The notes: a model not told the origin generated them from the sequence alone. Numbered from the stretch's first letter, positions 50,916 to 59,376 are shown. The stretch: DNA of 64,000 nt from VRUE01 sp963728365 (GCA_963728365.1 CAVSJI010000001.1:496001-560000), one strand, 5' to 3'. Numbers and translations are program-made.

Positions 50916-52073
50916 TCATGTCGTGTACTCGGCGTTGATCCTCACGTACTCGTAGCCCAAATCGGAGAACCAGACGTGAGCGCTGTGCTCGCCGCGGTCG
51001 AGCCGCAGGCCGATCTCCGCCTCGGGCAGGTCCTCGCCCAGCTCGGCGTTGTCGATCGAATCGGCGCCGATCTCGTGCAGGTCCTCGCCGGCCAGAGCCA
51101 TGCCGGCGGCTTGGGCGATCCGTCCCCAGTTTGGGTCGCGACCGAAGAGCGCCGTCTTGACCAGGGGCGAGTTGGCGATCGCCCGGGCGACCCGCTCGGC
51201 CTCGTCCTGCGAGGCGGCGCCGTCGACCTGGACGCGGCCGACGCGGGTCGATCCCTCGCCGTCGGCGACGACCTCGATCGCCAGCTGCAGGAGCACCGCC
51301 TCGAGCAGGCCCTCGGGCAGCGCCGCTCCGGCGGCGCCGGTCGCCTGCAGCAACAGCGTGTCGTTGGTGCTCATCTGGCCGTCGACCGTGATCCGCTCGA
51401 AGGAGGCGTCGCAGGCGGCGCGCAGGACCGCGTCGGGGTCCTCGACCAGCGCGTCGGTCTGCACGAAGCAGAGCATCGTCGCCATGTTCGGCTGGATCAT
51501 CCCGCCGCCCTTGGCCTGGGCGGAGATCGTCACCCCTTCGGCGCGCAGCGTGCAGCGCTTCGGCCAGCGGTCGGTGGTCAGGATCGCGTCGGAAAAGGCG
51601 ACGCCGCCGTCCCCGGTGAGCGTCTTGGCCGCGTCGCCGATCCCGCCCAGCACGGTGTCGATCGGCAGCGGCACGCCGATCACGCCGGTCTCGGCGACCG
51701 CGACCAGCTCGGCGGGCAGGCCGAGCTGCGCCGCCGCCTCGTCGCACATCGCAACCGCGTCGGCATAGCCCTGCTCGCCGGTCTCGGCGTTGGCGTTGCC
51801 GGCGTTGACGACGGCGGCGCGGATCCCGCCCCGCTCGCAGCGCTCGCGGCAGACCCGCACCGGCGCCGCAGAGGAGGCGTTGCGGGTCAGCAGGATCGAG
51901 GAGGAGACCTCCTCCGCGTCGCAGACCAGCAGCCCGACGTCGGTCTTGCCGCCGCCCTTCAGCCCGCAGTGCGCGGCGCCGGCCCGGAATCCCGGAGCGA
52001 GCCGGGCCGCATCGAGCTCCTCGACCCCGGCCGGCGGCGAGACCCACCGCGACCTGAAGAACCCCCCACTCAC
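50916..52073 (-). CDS. argJ: Glutamate N-acetyltransferase/ornithine acetyltransferase
   Basis: Recycles the acetyl group between ornithine and glutamate, 385 aa. ArgJ is made as a precursor that cleaves itself; the cleavage motif is AKGGGMIQPNMATMLCF, with Thr as nucleophile. Other blocks: VNAGNANAETGEQGYADA, GVIGVPLPIDTVLGGI, DGQMSTNDTLLL, FGRDPNWGRI. The GTG start at 52073 is 13 bp from palindrome A4. It indicates the cyclic arginine pathway; whether it also makes acetylglutamate de novo is not visible. Confidence 0.96.
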   Translation of the reverse strand: MSGGFFRSRWVSPPAGVEELDAARLAPGFRAGAAHCGLKGGGKTDVGLLVCDAEEVSSSILLTRNASSAAPVRVCRERCERGGIRAAVVNAGNANAETGEQGYADAVAMCDEAAAQLGLPAELVAVAETGVIGVPLPIDTVLGGIGDAAKTLTGDGGVAFSDAILTTDRWPKRCTLRAEGVTISAQAKGGGMIQPNMATMLCFVQTDALVEDPDAVLRAACDASFERITVDGQMSTNDTLLLQATGAAGAALPEGLLEAVLLQLAIEVVADGEGSTRVGRVQVDGAASQDEAERVARAIANSPLVKTALFGRDPNWGRIAQAAGMALAGEDLHEIGADSIDNAELGEDLPEAEIGLRLDRGEHSAHVWFSDLGYEYVRINAEYTT

Positions 52074-52088
52074 GCCACACCCCGTTTG

Positions 52089-52129
52089 CGGTGCGCTTTA
52101 TCCACCCATATCGGGGCAAAGGCGCACCG
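52089..52129. repeat. Palindromic element family A, copy A4
   Basis: CGGTGCGC (52089-52096) and complement (52122-52129), with TTTAT-CC / GG-CAAAG inside and the central CATATC also seen in A1. Located between argC and argJ, directly after the argC stop (52135-52137), where it would sit in the operon transcript. Confidence 0.8.
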
Positions 52130-52134
52130 GAACC

Positions 52135-53166
52135 TCATTGGAGGCCCTCCGTCTCGTCGAGGCCGAGCATCAGGTTGAGGTTCTGCACGCCCTGGCCGGA
52201 GGCGCCCTTCCAGATGTTGTCGATCGCCGCGAAGGCGATCACCCGCCCCCGCTCCTCGACGGTGACGTAGAGGTGGCACTCGTTCGTGTCGCGCACGGCG
52301 CGCAGGTTGGGTGGGCCGTTGAGCACCCGGACGAAGGGCTCGCCCGCGTAGCGCTCCCGGTAGAGCGCCTGCACCGCCTCCTTCGGCAACGGCTCGCTGA
52401 GCTGGGCGAAGCAGGTCGCCAGCTCACCCTGGTCGAGCGGCAGCAGATGGGGAACGAAGCTGACCGGCGCCGGGCTGCCGAGCGCCGCCAGCTCCTGCTC
52501 GATCTCGGGTCGGTGGCGGTGGCCCTCGGTCTTGTAGGGGAAGGCGTTCTCGGTCATCGCGCTGAAGTGAACCGTGTCGTCGCTGCTGCGCCCGTAGCCG
52601 GAGGCGCCCTGCATCGCGGCGACGAAGACCTCGGAGACAAGGCCCTTCTCGGCGAGCGGCGCCAGGGCGAGGACGCTCGCCGTCGGGTAGCAGCCCGGCG
52701 TCGCCACCAGCTCGGCCGCGCGCAGCTGCTCGCGGTAGAGCTCGGTCAGCCCGTAGACGGCGCCCTCGAGCAGCTCGGGCGCGCCGTGCTCGCCGTACCA
52801 GCGCTCGTAGGTCGGCAGGTCGCGCAGGCGGAAGTCGGCCGAGAGGTCGACGACGAGCACACCGAGCCCGCGCAGCGCCGCAACGATCGGCGCCGAGGCG
52901 CCGTGCGGGTAGGCGACGATCGCCGCGTCGACCTGCTCGAGCTCGTCGAGGTCGAGCTCGCTCAGCTCGAGCGGCACGCGGTAGCGCGGGTAGAGCTCTT
53001 CGAGCCGCCGCCCGGCGTCGCTGCGCGAGGTCGCGGCGACCAGCTCGAGGCGCGGGTGGCGCCAAACGATCTGCGCCGCCAGCGCACCGGTGAAGCCCGA
53101 GGCGCCGGCGACCAGGACCCGAGCCGCGGGCTCGCCGTCGAGCGGTTGTGCGAATGGCTCAGCCAC
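52135..53166 (-). CDS. argC: N-acetyl-gamma-glutamyl-phosphate reductase
   Basis: NADPH-dependent reductase, 343 aa. Rossmann loop ARVLVAGASGFTGALAAQIVWRHP, catalytic Cys in ELVATPGCYPTASVLALAPL, ASGYGRSSDDTVHFSAMTENAFPYKTEGHRHRPEIEQEL, and C-terminal AIDNIWKGASGQGVQNLNLM. GTG at 53166 overlaps the pheT stop by eight bases. First of the arginine genes in the operon. Confidence 0.96.
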   Translation of the reverse strand: MAEPFAQPLDGEPAARVLVAGASGFTGALAAQIVWRHPRLELVAATSRSDAGRRLEELYPRYRVPLELSELDLDELEQVDAAIVAYPHGASAPIVAALRGLGVLVVDLSADFRLRDLPTYERWYGEHGAPELLEGAVYGLTELYREQLRAAELVATPGCYPTASVLALAPLAEKGLVSEVFVAAMQGASGYGRSSDDTVHFSAMTENAFPYKTEGHRHRPEIEQELAALGSPAPVSFVPHLLPLDQGELATCFAQLSEPLPKEAVQALYRERYAGEPFVRVLNGPPNLRAVRDTNECHLYVTVEERGRVIAFAAIDNIWKGASGQGVQNLNLMLGLDETEGLQ

Positions 53167-55699
53167 GCAACGCGCCCCCGATCTTCTCGATCTCCGCCTC
53201 GATCGCCGCGCGCCGCGCCGCGACCTCCTCATCGGTGAGCGTGCGGTCGGGCGCCCGGAACTCGAGCCGCAGGGCGAGGCTCTTGCGGCCCTCGCCAACC
53301 TGGTCGCCCTCGTAGAGGTCGAAGACCTCGGCGTCCTGCAGCAGCTCGCCGCCGCCGAGCAGGACAAGCCGCCGCAGCTCGGCCGCCGGCACGTCATCCG
53401 GCACGACCACGGCCAGATCCTGGTGGACGGCCGGGAAGGTGGTCACATCCTCGTAGAGCTCCTCGCCGGCCCGCGCGGCCGCGACCAGCGCTGCGAGCTC
53501 GACTTCGAAGGCGGTGGCGGACTCGATGTCCCAGGCGCGCGCGACCAGCGGGTGCAGCTCGCCGATCCAGCCGGCGGGGTCTTCGCCGACCCGGACGGCG
53601 GCCGAGCGCCCCGGATGCAGGAAGGGCTCCTCCGCGGGCTCGAAGGCAAGCGCCACCCCAAGCTGCCCGGCAAGCGCTTCCAGCGTCCCCTTGAGCGCAA
53701 AGAAGTCTCCCGGAATCCCGTCACCGCGCCAGGACCCCGGTACGAGCGAGCCCACAGCCACCGCCCCAACCCTGTGAGCCTCGAGGCAGCACGCCCCCCT
53801 CTCGCCAACGAAGTCCCCGCCCAGGGGGCCGACGGGCCGATTTGTCAAGCCATCCTTGACATTTCGTCCCGTCGGCCCCCGGGGGAGGTAGACGCGGGCG
53901 GACTCGTACAGCGCCACGGAGCCGGCTCCGTGGGCGAGGTTGCGTTGGGTGGCGTCCAGGAGGCTACCGAGGACCGTCGTGCGCATGACCGACTGATCCT
54001 CGGATAGGGGGTTGTCGATTACCACGGGGGTGGCGCGGAGGTCGTCGGCGGGGATGCGCAGCCGAGTGGCCTCGCCGGGGTCGGTGAAGCTCCAGCCGAC
54101 CACCTCGTCGAAGCCGAGATCCCGCATCGCGTCCTCGGCCCGGCGACGGAGGCGCTGCTCGCGGCTCAGGCCGCCGACCCGGCCGGCGACGGCCGGCAGG
54201 GTGCTGGGCAGGTTCTCGTCGAGGCCGTGGACGCGGCCGACCTCCTCGATCAGGTCGACCTCGCGGGTCACGTCGTGGTGGCGGTCGGGCGGCACGGTCA
54301 CATCGAGACCGGCCTCAGTCCCGGCGACTCCAAAGCCAAGCCGCTCCAAGTACTCCTGCTGGTCGGCGCGGGAGATCGGCATGCCGAGCAGGCCCTCGAC
54401 CCGCGCCTCGCGCAGGGGAATCGTCGGCATTGCCGGAGCATCGGCGGCGACGTCGATCGTCCCTGGGACCAGCTTCGCCCCGCAGAGCTCGACCAGCAGC
54501 CGCGAGGCGAGCCGCTGCGCCCGCATGCAGAGCTCCGGGTGCAGCTGCTTCTCGAAGCGCGAGGACGCCTCCGAGCGCAGCGAGAGCAGCCGCGAGGTGC
54601 GCAGGATGTTGGTCCCGTTCCAGTTGGCGACCTCGAGCAGGACGCTGGTCGTCTCCGCGGAGACCTCGGAGGTCTGACCACCCATGATCCCGGCTATGCC
54701 CGAGGGGCCATTGCGGTCGCAGACCAGCACCGTCTCGGCGTCGAAGGTCCGCTCGACGTCGTCGAGCGTGGTCATCTTCTCGCCCTCCGCTGCGGCGCGG
54801 ACCGTAAGCGCGCCGTCCGGGACCTTGTCCAGGTCGAAGGCGTGCAGCGGCTGGGCGGTGAGCAACATCGCGTAGTTGGTGATGTCGACGACGTTGTTGA
54901 TCGGGCGCTGCCCGGCCGCCGCGAGCCGCGCCTGCAGCCAGGTCGGCGAGGGGCCGATCGTCACGTCGGTGAAGACCCGCGCGGTGAAGCGCGGGCAGAG
55001 CTCCGGGACCTCGACCGTGACCGAGGCGTACTCGCCGACCTCGCCTGCGCCCTCGGCCGGCGCGTCCTCCAGCCAGGGCTCCTGGGCGAGCGCCGCCCCG
55101 CTGATCGCATGCACCTCCCGCGCAACGCCGTACACGCCGAAGCAGTCCACCCGGTTCGGCGTCACCTCCAGCTCCAGCACAGCCTCCGACAACGGCAGCA
55201 CCTCATCGAGCGGCGTCCCGGGCTTGAGGCTTCCGGTGCGCTTTTTGTGGTCCATGGCCGCAAAAGGCGCACCGGAGCCGTCCTCGGCCAGGACCAGGAT
55301 GCCCTCGGGGCTCTCGCCTAGGCCGAGCTCGGCGGCGGAGCAGATCATTCCGGCGGAGCGGATGCCGCGCAGCTTCGCTTCGCCGATCTTCTGGCCGCCG
55401 GGCATCGTCGCCCCGGGAAGGGCCACGGCCACCGTCTGGCCGGCGGCGACGTTGGGTGCGCCGCAGACCACGGTGCGCTCGCCGTCGCCGGTGTCGACCT
55501 GGCAGATCCGGAGCCTGTCGGCGTCGGGGTGCGGCTCGGCGCTCGTCACCCTGCCGATCACGAAGCCCTCCGGCGAGGGCGGGCCGGCGAGTCCGACCCG
55601 CTCGACCTCGGTGCCGGTCATCGCCAGCCGCTCGGCGAGCTGCTCCGAGCCCATCCCCGGGTCGCAGTACTCGCGCAGCCAGGAGTACGGGACTCTCAT
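53159..55699 (-). CDS. pheT: Phenylalanyl-tRNA synthetase beta subunit, with two palindrome-encoded inserts
   Basis: Beta subunit of PheRS, 846 aa, somewhat long. N-terminal MRVPYSWLREYCDPG, tRNA-binding EMAP-type domain GFVIGRVTSAEPHPDADRLRICQVDTG, B3/B4 editing domain, B5 domain and a C-terminal anticodon FDX-ACB domain (VYEDVTTFPAVHQDLAVVV) are present. Two in-frame insertions are seen: residues 142-156 from element A3 (DHKKRTG) and residues about 607-626 from element G2. ATG at 55699 is chosen because it matches the family start. It overlaps argC by 8 bp. Confidence 0.95.
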   Translation of the reverse strand: MRVPYSWLREYCDPGMGSEQLAERLAMTGTEVERVGLAGPPSPEGFVIGRVTSAEPHPDADRLRICQVDTGDGERTVVCGAPNVAAGQTVAVALPGATMPGGQKIGEAKLRGIRSAGMICSAAELGLGESPEGILVLAEDGSGAPFAAMDHKKRTGSLKPGTPLDEVLPLSEAVLELEVTPNRVDCFGVYGVAREVHAISGAALAQEPWLEDAPAEGAGEVGEYASVTVEVPELCPRFTARVFTDVTIGPSPTWLQARLAAAGQRPINNVVDITNYAMLLTAQPLHAFDLDKVPDGALTVRAAAEGEKMTTLDDVERTFDAETVLVCDRNGPSGIAGIMGGQTSEVSAETTSVLLEVANWNGTNILRTSRLLSLRSEASSRFEKQLHPELCMRAQRLASRLLVELCGAKLVPGTIDVAADAPAMPTIPLREARVEGLLGMPISRADQQEYLERLGFGVAGTEAGLDVTVPPDRHHDVTREVDLIEEVGRVHGLDENLPSTLPAVAGRVGGLSREQRLRRRAEDAMRDLGFDEVVGWSFTDPGEATRLRIPADDLRATPVVIDNPLSEDQSVMRTTVLGSLLDATQRNLAHGAGSVALYESARVYLPRGPTGRNVKDGLTNRPVGPLGGDFVGERGACCLEAHRVGAVAVGSLVPGSWRGDGIPGDFFALKGTLEALAGQLGVALAFEPAEEPFLHPGRSAAVRVGEDPAGWIGELHPLVARAWDIESATAFEVELAALVAAARAGEELYEDVTTFPAVHQDLAVVVPDDVPAAELRRLVLLGGGELLQDAEVFDLYEGDQVGEGRKSLALRLEFRAPDRTLTDEEVAARRAAIEAEIEKIGGALRG
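53824..53880. repeat. Palindromic element family G, copy G2, inside pheT
   Basis: 17-bp arms (53824-53840, 53864-53880) with one mismatch; inner GTCAAG/CTTGAC. Same length and almost the same sequence as G1. Read from the opposite strand and another frame than G1, giving PRGPTGRNVKDGLTNRPVGP. Confidence 0.9.
55232..55276. repeat. Palindromic element family A, copy A3, inside pheT
   Basis: TCCGGTGCGC (55232-55241) and complement (55267-55276); TTTTTGTGG / CCGCAAAA inside. In frame in pheT, producing MDHKKRTG, the same peptide frame used in gatA by A2. Confidence 0.87.
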
Positions 55700-55709
55700 G
55701 ACAGCGCCC

Positions 55710-56780
55710 TCACGAGAATTGCTCCAGGACGCGCACGTCGTTGTCGAAGAAGCGCCGCAGGTCGGGCACGCCGTGGCGCAGCATCGCGATCCGCTCGACC
55801 CCCATGCCGAAGGCGAAGCCCTGCACGCGCTCGGGGTCGTACCCGTTCGACTCGACGAAGCCGAGCACGTTGGGGTCGACCATGCCGGCGCCGCCCACCT
55901 CGATCCAGCCGATCCCCTTGCAGAGGTTGCAGCGCCCGCCGCCGGGCAACTCACCGCTGCCCTCGCACTGGAAGCAGGAGACGTCGAACTCGACGCTCGG
56001 CTCGGTGAAGGGAAAGAAGTGCGGCCGCATGCGCGCCGCGCGCTCGCCGCCGAAGATCGCGCTGAGCATCTCGGTCAGCGTCCCCTGCAGATCGGCGAGC
56101 GTGATCCCCTCGCCGATCGCCAGCCCCTCGACCTGGTGGAACATCGGGCTGTGGGTGGCGTCGGAGTCGCGCCGGTAGACCTTGCCGGGGGCGATCATGA
56201 AGAGCGGCGGCGGCTGCGCCTCCATGCTGCGCACCTGGACCGGTGAGGTGTGGGTGCGCAGCAGCACCTCGGGGTCGGACTGGATGTAGAAGGTGTCCTG
56301 GAGCATCCGCGCCGGGTGGCCGGGCGGGTGGTTGAGCGCGGTGAAGTTGTAGTAGTCGTGCTCGACCTCGGGGCCCTCCATCACCCGGTAGCCAAGCCCG
56401 ATCATCGTGTCCTCGATCTGCCGCGTCGTGCGGGTGATCAGGTGGGTATGGCCGACCGGCCGCGGCGGCGCCCCCGGCAGCGTCACGTCGACCCGGTCCG
56501 CCGCCAGGCCGGCCTCCAGCTCGCTCGCGTCGAGCGCCGCGCCGCGCTCCTCGATCAGCGTCTCGAGCTCCACGCGCGCCCTGTTGGCGGTCGAGCCGAC
56601 CGGGCCCCGTTCTCCGGGGGGGAGCTCGCCGATGCCACGCAAGATCGAGGTCAGCTCGGCCTTGCGGCCCAGATAGCGCACGCGCAGCTCCTCCAGCGCG
56701 CTCGTGTCCACGGTCCCTTCGACCGCCCTGGCCGCCTCTGCCCTGATCGCCTCGATCCGATCGAGAGCCGTCTCACTCAT
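55710..56780 (-). CDS. pheS: Phenylalanyl-tRNA synthetase alpha subunit
   Basis: Class II catalytic subunit of PheRS, 356 aa. N-terminal coiled coil (residues 1-90), then ITRTTRQIEDTMIGLGYRVMEGPEVEHDYYNFTALNHPPGHPARMLQDTFY, HTSPVQVRSM, GKVYRRDSDATHSPMFHQVEGL, FTEPSVEFDVSC and FGMGVERIAMLRHGVPDLR. Two CxxC motifs in the SCFQCEGSGELPGGGRCNLCKG loop may bind zinc. ATG at 56780 overlaps the methyltransferase stop by 8 bp. Confidence 0.96.
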   Translation of the reverse strand: MSETALDRIEAIRAEAARAVEGTVDTSALEELRVRYLGRKAELTSILRGIGELPPGERGPVGSTANRARVELETLIEERGAALDASELEAGLAADRVDVTLPGAPPRPVGHTHLITRTTRQIEDTMIGLGYRVMEGPEVEHDYYNFTALNHPPGHPARMLQDTFYIQSDPEVLLRTHTSPVQVRSMEAQPPPLFMIAPGKVYRRDSDATHSPMFHQVEGLAIGEGITLADLQGTLTEMLSAIFGGERAARMRPHFFPFTEPSVEFDVSCFQCEGSGELPGGGRCNLCKGIGWIEVGGAGMVDPNVLGFVESNGYDPERVQGFAFGMGVERIAMLRHGVPDLRRFFDNDVRVLEQFS

Positions 56781-57498
56781 CTTTCGCGACCTCCGGCATG
56801 GCGAGCGAAGATATCCGCTCGGCGCAAATTGCGGCGACGGCGGCAACGTTGAGCGACTCGGCTCCCCCCGGCCGCAGCGGGATCGTCAGCCGCGCTTCGC
56901 AGGCGTCGAGCACCTCGGCTGGCAGGCCCTCGCGCTCGGCCCCGAGGCAGAGCGTCGCCGCCCCCTCGAGCGCGGCGAGCGGCTCCCCGCCGTGGGCGAG
57001 GAGCGCGACCCGCGGCGCCGGCGTCTCCCCCACCTCGCCGCGCGCCATGGCCTGGCCGAAGATCGAGCCCATGCTCGCCCGCACCGCCTTGGGCGAGTGC
57101 GGGTCGGCGCAGCCCGGCCCGAGCACGACCGCGCCACCGAGCAGGGCGTGCGCGGTGCGCACGATCGTGCCGACGTTGCCGGGGTCGGCGATCCCATGCA
57201 GGTAGAGGCAGGGCGAGGCTCCGGTCTCTACCCAGCGTTGCTCCCAGACCGCGATCGCCCGCGTGCCCGAGCCGAGCGCCGAGACCGCGGCGAGCAGCCG
57301 CGGCTCGACCTCCTCGCCCACGAGGCGGCTGCCCGCCGCGACCAGCACGAAGCGCGGCTCGGCGCCCGCTGCCAGCCCCGCCTCCAGCAGATCCTCGCCC
57401 TCGGTGACGAAGGCGGCCTCGCGCTCGCGGTGCTTGCGCTGGGCAAGCTTGCGAACCAGCTTCAGCTTCTCGTTGTCGGGGCTTTCGATCATCGGCAT
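56773..57498 (-). CDS. TrmH/SpoU-family RNA methyltransferase
   Basis: Knotted SPOUT 2'-O-ribose methyltransferase acting on rRNA or tRNA, 241 aa. N-terminal substrate-binding part SPDNEKLKLVRKLAQRKHREREAAFVTEG; SPOUT motifs LHGIADPGNVGTIVRTAHALLGG, SPKAVRASMGSIFGQ, and the knot LCLGAEREGLPAEV / IPLRPGGAESLNVAAVAAI. It starts the pheS-pheT-arg operon; upstream lies the rplT terminator. Two ATGs are possible (57498 or 57492). The exact target nucleotide is unknown. Confidence 0.9.
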   Translation of the reverse strand: MPMIESPDNEKLKLVRKLAQRKHREREAAFVTEGEDLLEAGLAAGAEPRFVLVAAGSRLVGEEVEPRLLAAVSALGSGTRAIAVWEQRWVETGASPCLYLHGIADPGNVGTIVRTAHALLGGAVVLGPGCADPHSPKAVRASMGSIFGQAMARGEVGETPAPRVALLAHGGEPLAALEGAATLCLGAEREGLPAEVLDACEARLTIPLRPGGAESLNVAAVAAICAERISSLAMPEVAKDE

Positions 57499-57542
57499 CG
57501 GTGAGTGTTGGCTTCTTGTCGGTCGTTTCCTCTCCTGGAACG

Positions 57543-57569
57543 AAAAAGCGGGCCGTGAAGACGGCCCGC
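57543..57569 (-). terminator. Intrinsic terminator after rplT
   Basis: GCGGGCCGT (57548-57556) and ACGGCCCGC (57561-57569) form a perfect 9-bp stem with a GAAG loop on the plus strand; on the minus strand it is followed by TTTTT (57543-57547). This is the clearest classical terminator in the window and would end the rpmI-rplT transcript. Confidence 0.85.
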
Positions 57570-57597
57570 CCGGGAGAGTGGAGTGTCGCCTTCCGCG

Positions 57598-57957
57598 CTA
57601 GGCGGCGGCGCCCTCCCGGGCCAGCTCCACGAATCGGCGGAAGGCATCGCGGTCGTTGACGGCGATCTCGGCGAGCATCTTGCGGTTGACCTCGACCCCG
57701 GCGGCGCCGAGGCCGTGAACGAACTCGGAGTAGCTCATGCCCTCGAGCCGCGCGGCGGCGTTGATCCGCGTGATCCAAAGCCGGCGGAACTCGCGCTTGC
57801 GGTTGCGCCGGTCCCGGTAGGCGTACATGCCCGAGCGCTGCACCTGCTCTTTGGCGAAGCGGTAGGAGGAGTGCTTGCGCCCGTAGTAGCCCTTCGCTTC
57901 CTTGAGGACTTTGCGGCGCTTCTTGCGCGCGTGGACGGAACGCTTGACCCGGCTCAC
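57598..57957 (-). CDS. rplT: 50S ribosomal protein L20
   Basis: 119 aa, typical length. L20 sequence: RVKRSVHARKKRRKVLKEAKGYYGRKHSSYRFAKEQVQRSGMYAYRDRRNRKREFRRLWITRINAAARLEGMSYS. Assembly protein of the large subunit. GTG at 57957 overlaps the rpmI stop by four bases (GTGA). No separate L20-binding leader was recognised. Confidence 0.98.
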   Translation of the reverse strand: MSRVKRSVHARKKRRKVLKEAKGYYGRKHSSYRFAKEQVQRSGMYAYRDRRNRKREFRRLWITRINAAARLEGMSYSEFVHGLGAAGVEVNRKMLAEIAVNDRDAFRRFVELAREGAAA

Positions 57958-58154
57958 TTGCCGCCTCCCAGGAGGGCGCGCACCGTCTTGGTGTCCGACG
58001 GGGCGATCTCGACCGGCCGCGCCATCCGCCGCTTGCGCTTCGGCGACTTCTTCTCCAGGATGTGGCTCGAGTAGGCCCGCCGGCCGCGCAGCTTGCCGGT
58101 GGCGGTCTTGCGGAAGCGCTTCTTGGCACCCGAATGTGTCTTCATCTTCGGCAC
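57954..58154 (-). CDS. rpmI: 50S ribosomal protein L35
   Basis: 66 aa: PKMKTHSGAKKRFRKTATGKLRGRRAYSSHILEKKSPKRKRRM, the standard L35 pattern. GTG at 58154 matches the usual start (MPKMKTHSG). Coupled to rplT. Upstream is a divergent epimerase gene rather than infC, so the usual infC-rpmI-rplT operon is split here. Confidence 0.97.
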   Translation of the reverse strand: MPKMKTHSGAKKRFRKTATGKLRGRRAYSSHILEKKSPKRKRRMARPVEIAPSDTKTVRALLGGGK

Positions 58155-58195
58155 GGGGTCGCTATTGAAGCAGACCGGCGGGAGGGGCGGGTACT

Positions 58196-59275
58196 GTGGC
58201 GCCGATGCGCATCGTCTACGTCGTCGGCACCCGACCGAACTTCGTCAAGACGGCGCCGGTGATCGGCGCCCTGCGCGCCCGCCTGCCGGAGGGACGCCAC
58301 GCGATCGTCCACACCGGCCAGCACTACGACCGGCTGATGTCGGAGGTCTTCCTCTCCGAGCTCGGCGTGCCCGAGCCCGACCACATGCTCGCGGTGGGAT
58401 CGGGCAGCCACGCGCAGCAGACGGCGCGGGTGATGGAGCGGCTCGAGCCGGTGCTCTCCGAGGAGCGTCCCGACCTGGTGGTCGTCCCGGGCGACGTCAA
58501 CTCGACCGTGGCCGCGGCGCTGACCGCGGCAAAGATGCAGATTCCCCTCGCCCACATCGAGGCCGGCCTGCGCAGCTTCGACCGGACGATGCCCGAGGAG
58601 CTCAACCGGATCGTCACCGACCAGCTCGCCGAGCGACTCTTCATCCACAGCCCCGAGGCCGGCGACAACCTGCACGCCGAGGGCATCCCAGCCGAGCGCA
58701 TCCACCTGGTGGGCAACACGATGATCGACACCCTGGTGGCGCTCGAAGACCGCTTCCGCGCAGCCGGCGCCGCGACCCGCCTCGGACTCGACCCGGGCGC
58801 CTACGTCCTCGTAACCCTCCACCGCCCCGCCCTCGTCGACGGCCCGCTGCTCGGGGAGACGATCGAGCAGCTCGCCGCTCTCGCCCGCGAGATCCCGGTC
58901 GTCTTCCCGGTCCACCCCCGCACCCGGGCGATGATGGAGACGATCGAGTCAAACCACCCCGGCCTCCACCTTTGCGACCCCCTCGGCTACCTGGACTTCC
59001 TCTCCCTCCTATCCGACGCCCAAGCCGTCCTAACCGACTCCGGCGGAATCCAAGAGGAGACCACCTACCTGAACATCCCCTGCTTCACCCTCCGAGCAAA
59101 CACCGAGCGCCCAATAACGATCACCGCCGGCACCAACACCCTCCTCGGCCTGGACCCCACCGCAATAGCCCAGATCCCAGCAAGGTTGGCCAAGCTCACC
59201 TCCCCCCCGCCGGGCCCCCCGCCCCTCTGGGACGGCCAAGCAGCAGAGCGAATAGCCGACGTTATTACGACCTAG
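58196..59275 (+). CDS. wecB: UDP-N-acetylglucosamine 2-epimerase
   Basis: Non-hydrolysing epimerase making UDP-ManNAc for wall or surface glycans, 359 aa from GTG 58196 (ATG at 58205 is the alternative). Family blocks: IVYVVGTRPNFVKTAPVIGALR, HTGQHYDRLMSEVFLSELG, VPGDVNSTVAAALTAAKMQIPLAHIEAGLRSFDRTMPEELNRIVTD, GNTMIDTL, TDSGGIQEETTYLNIPCFTLRANTERPIT. GGAGGGG lies 9 bp before the GTG. Located between rpmI and infC in the opposite direction; its last 300 nt are C/A-rich with rare codons. Confidence 0.93.
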   Translation: MAPMRIVYVVGTRPNFVKTAPVIGALRARLPEGRHAIVHTGQHYDRLMSEVFLSELGVPEPDHMLAVGSGSHAQQTARVMERLEPVLSEERPDLVVVPGDVNSTVAAALTAAKMQIPLAHIEAGLRSFDRTMPEELNRIVTDQLAERLFIHSPEAGDNLHAEGIPAERIHLVGNTMIDTLVALEDRFRAAGAATRLGLDPGAYVLVTLHRPALVDGPLLGETIEQLAALAREIPVVFPVHPRTRAMMETIESNHPGLHLCDPLGYLDFLSLLSDAQAVLTDSGGIQEETTYLNIPCFTLRANTERPITITAGTNTLLGLDPTAIAQIPARLAKLTSPPPGPPPLWDGQAAERIADVITT

Positions 59276-59300
59276 GGCGAGGTCGGCCCGAGCCCAGAGA

Positions 59301-59376
59301 GGGCGTCAGGCACCCCTCCCCAAAACACTCAAGCGAGCCTCCCGGCGAGCGTTTTGGGGAGGGGTGCCTGACGCCC
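59301..59376. repeat. Palindromic element family E, copy E2
   Basis: Perfect 26-bp arms (59301-59326, 59351-59376) around a 24-nt loop that begins ACTCAAGCGAG and ends CGAGC, matching E1. Arms share only the part nearest the loop (CCCTCCC, AAAAC). It lies between convergent wecB and infC. Confidence 0.92.
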
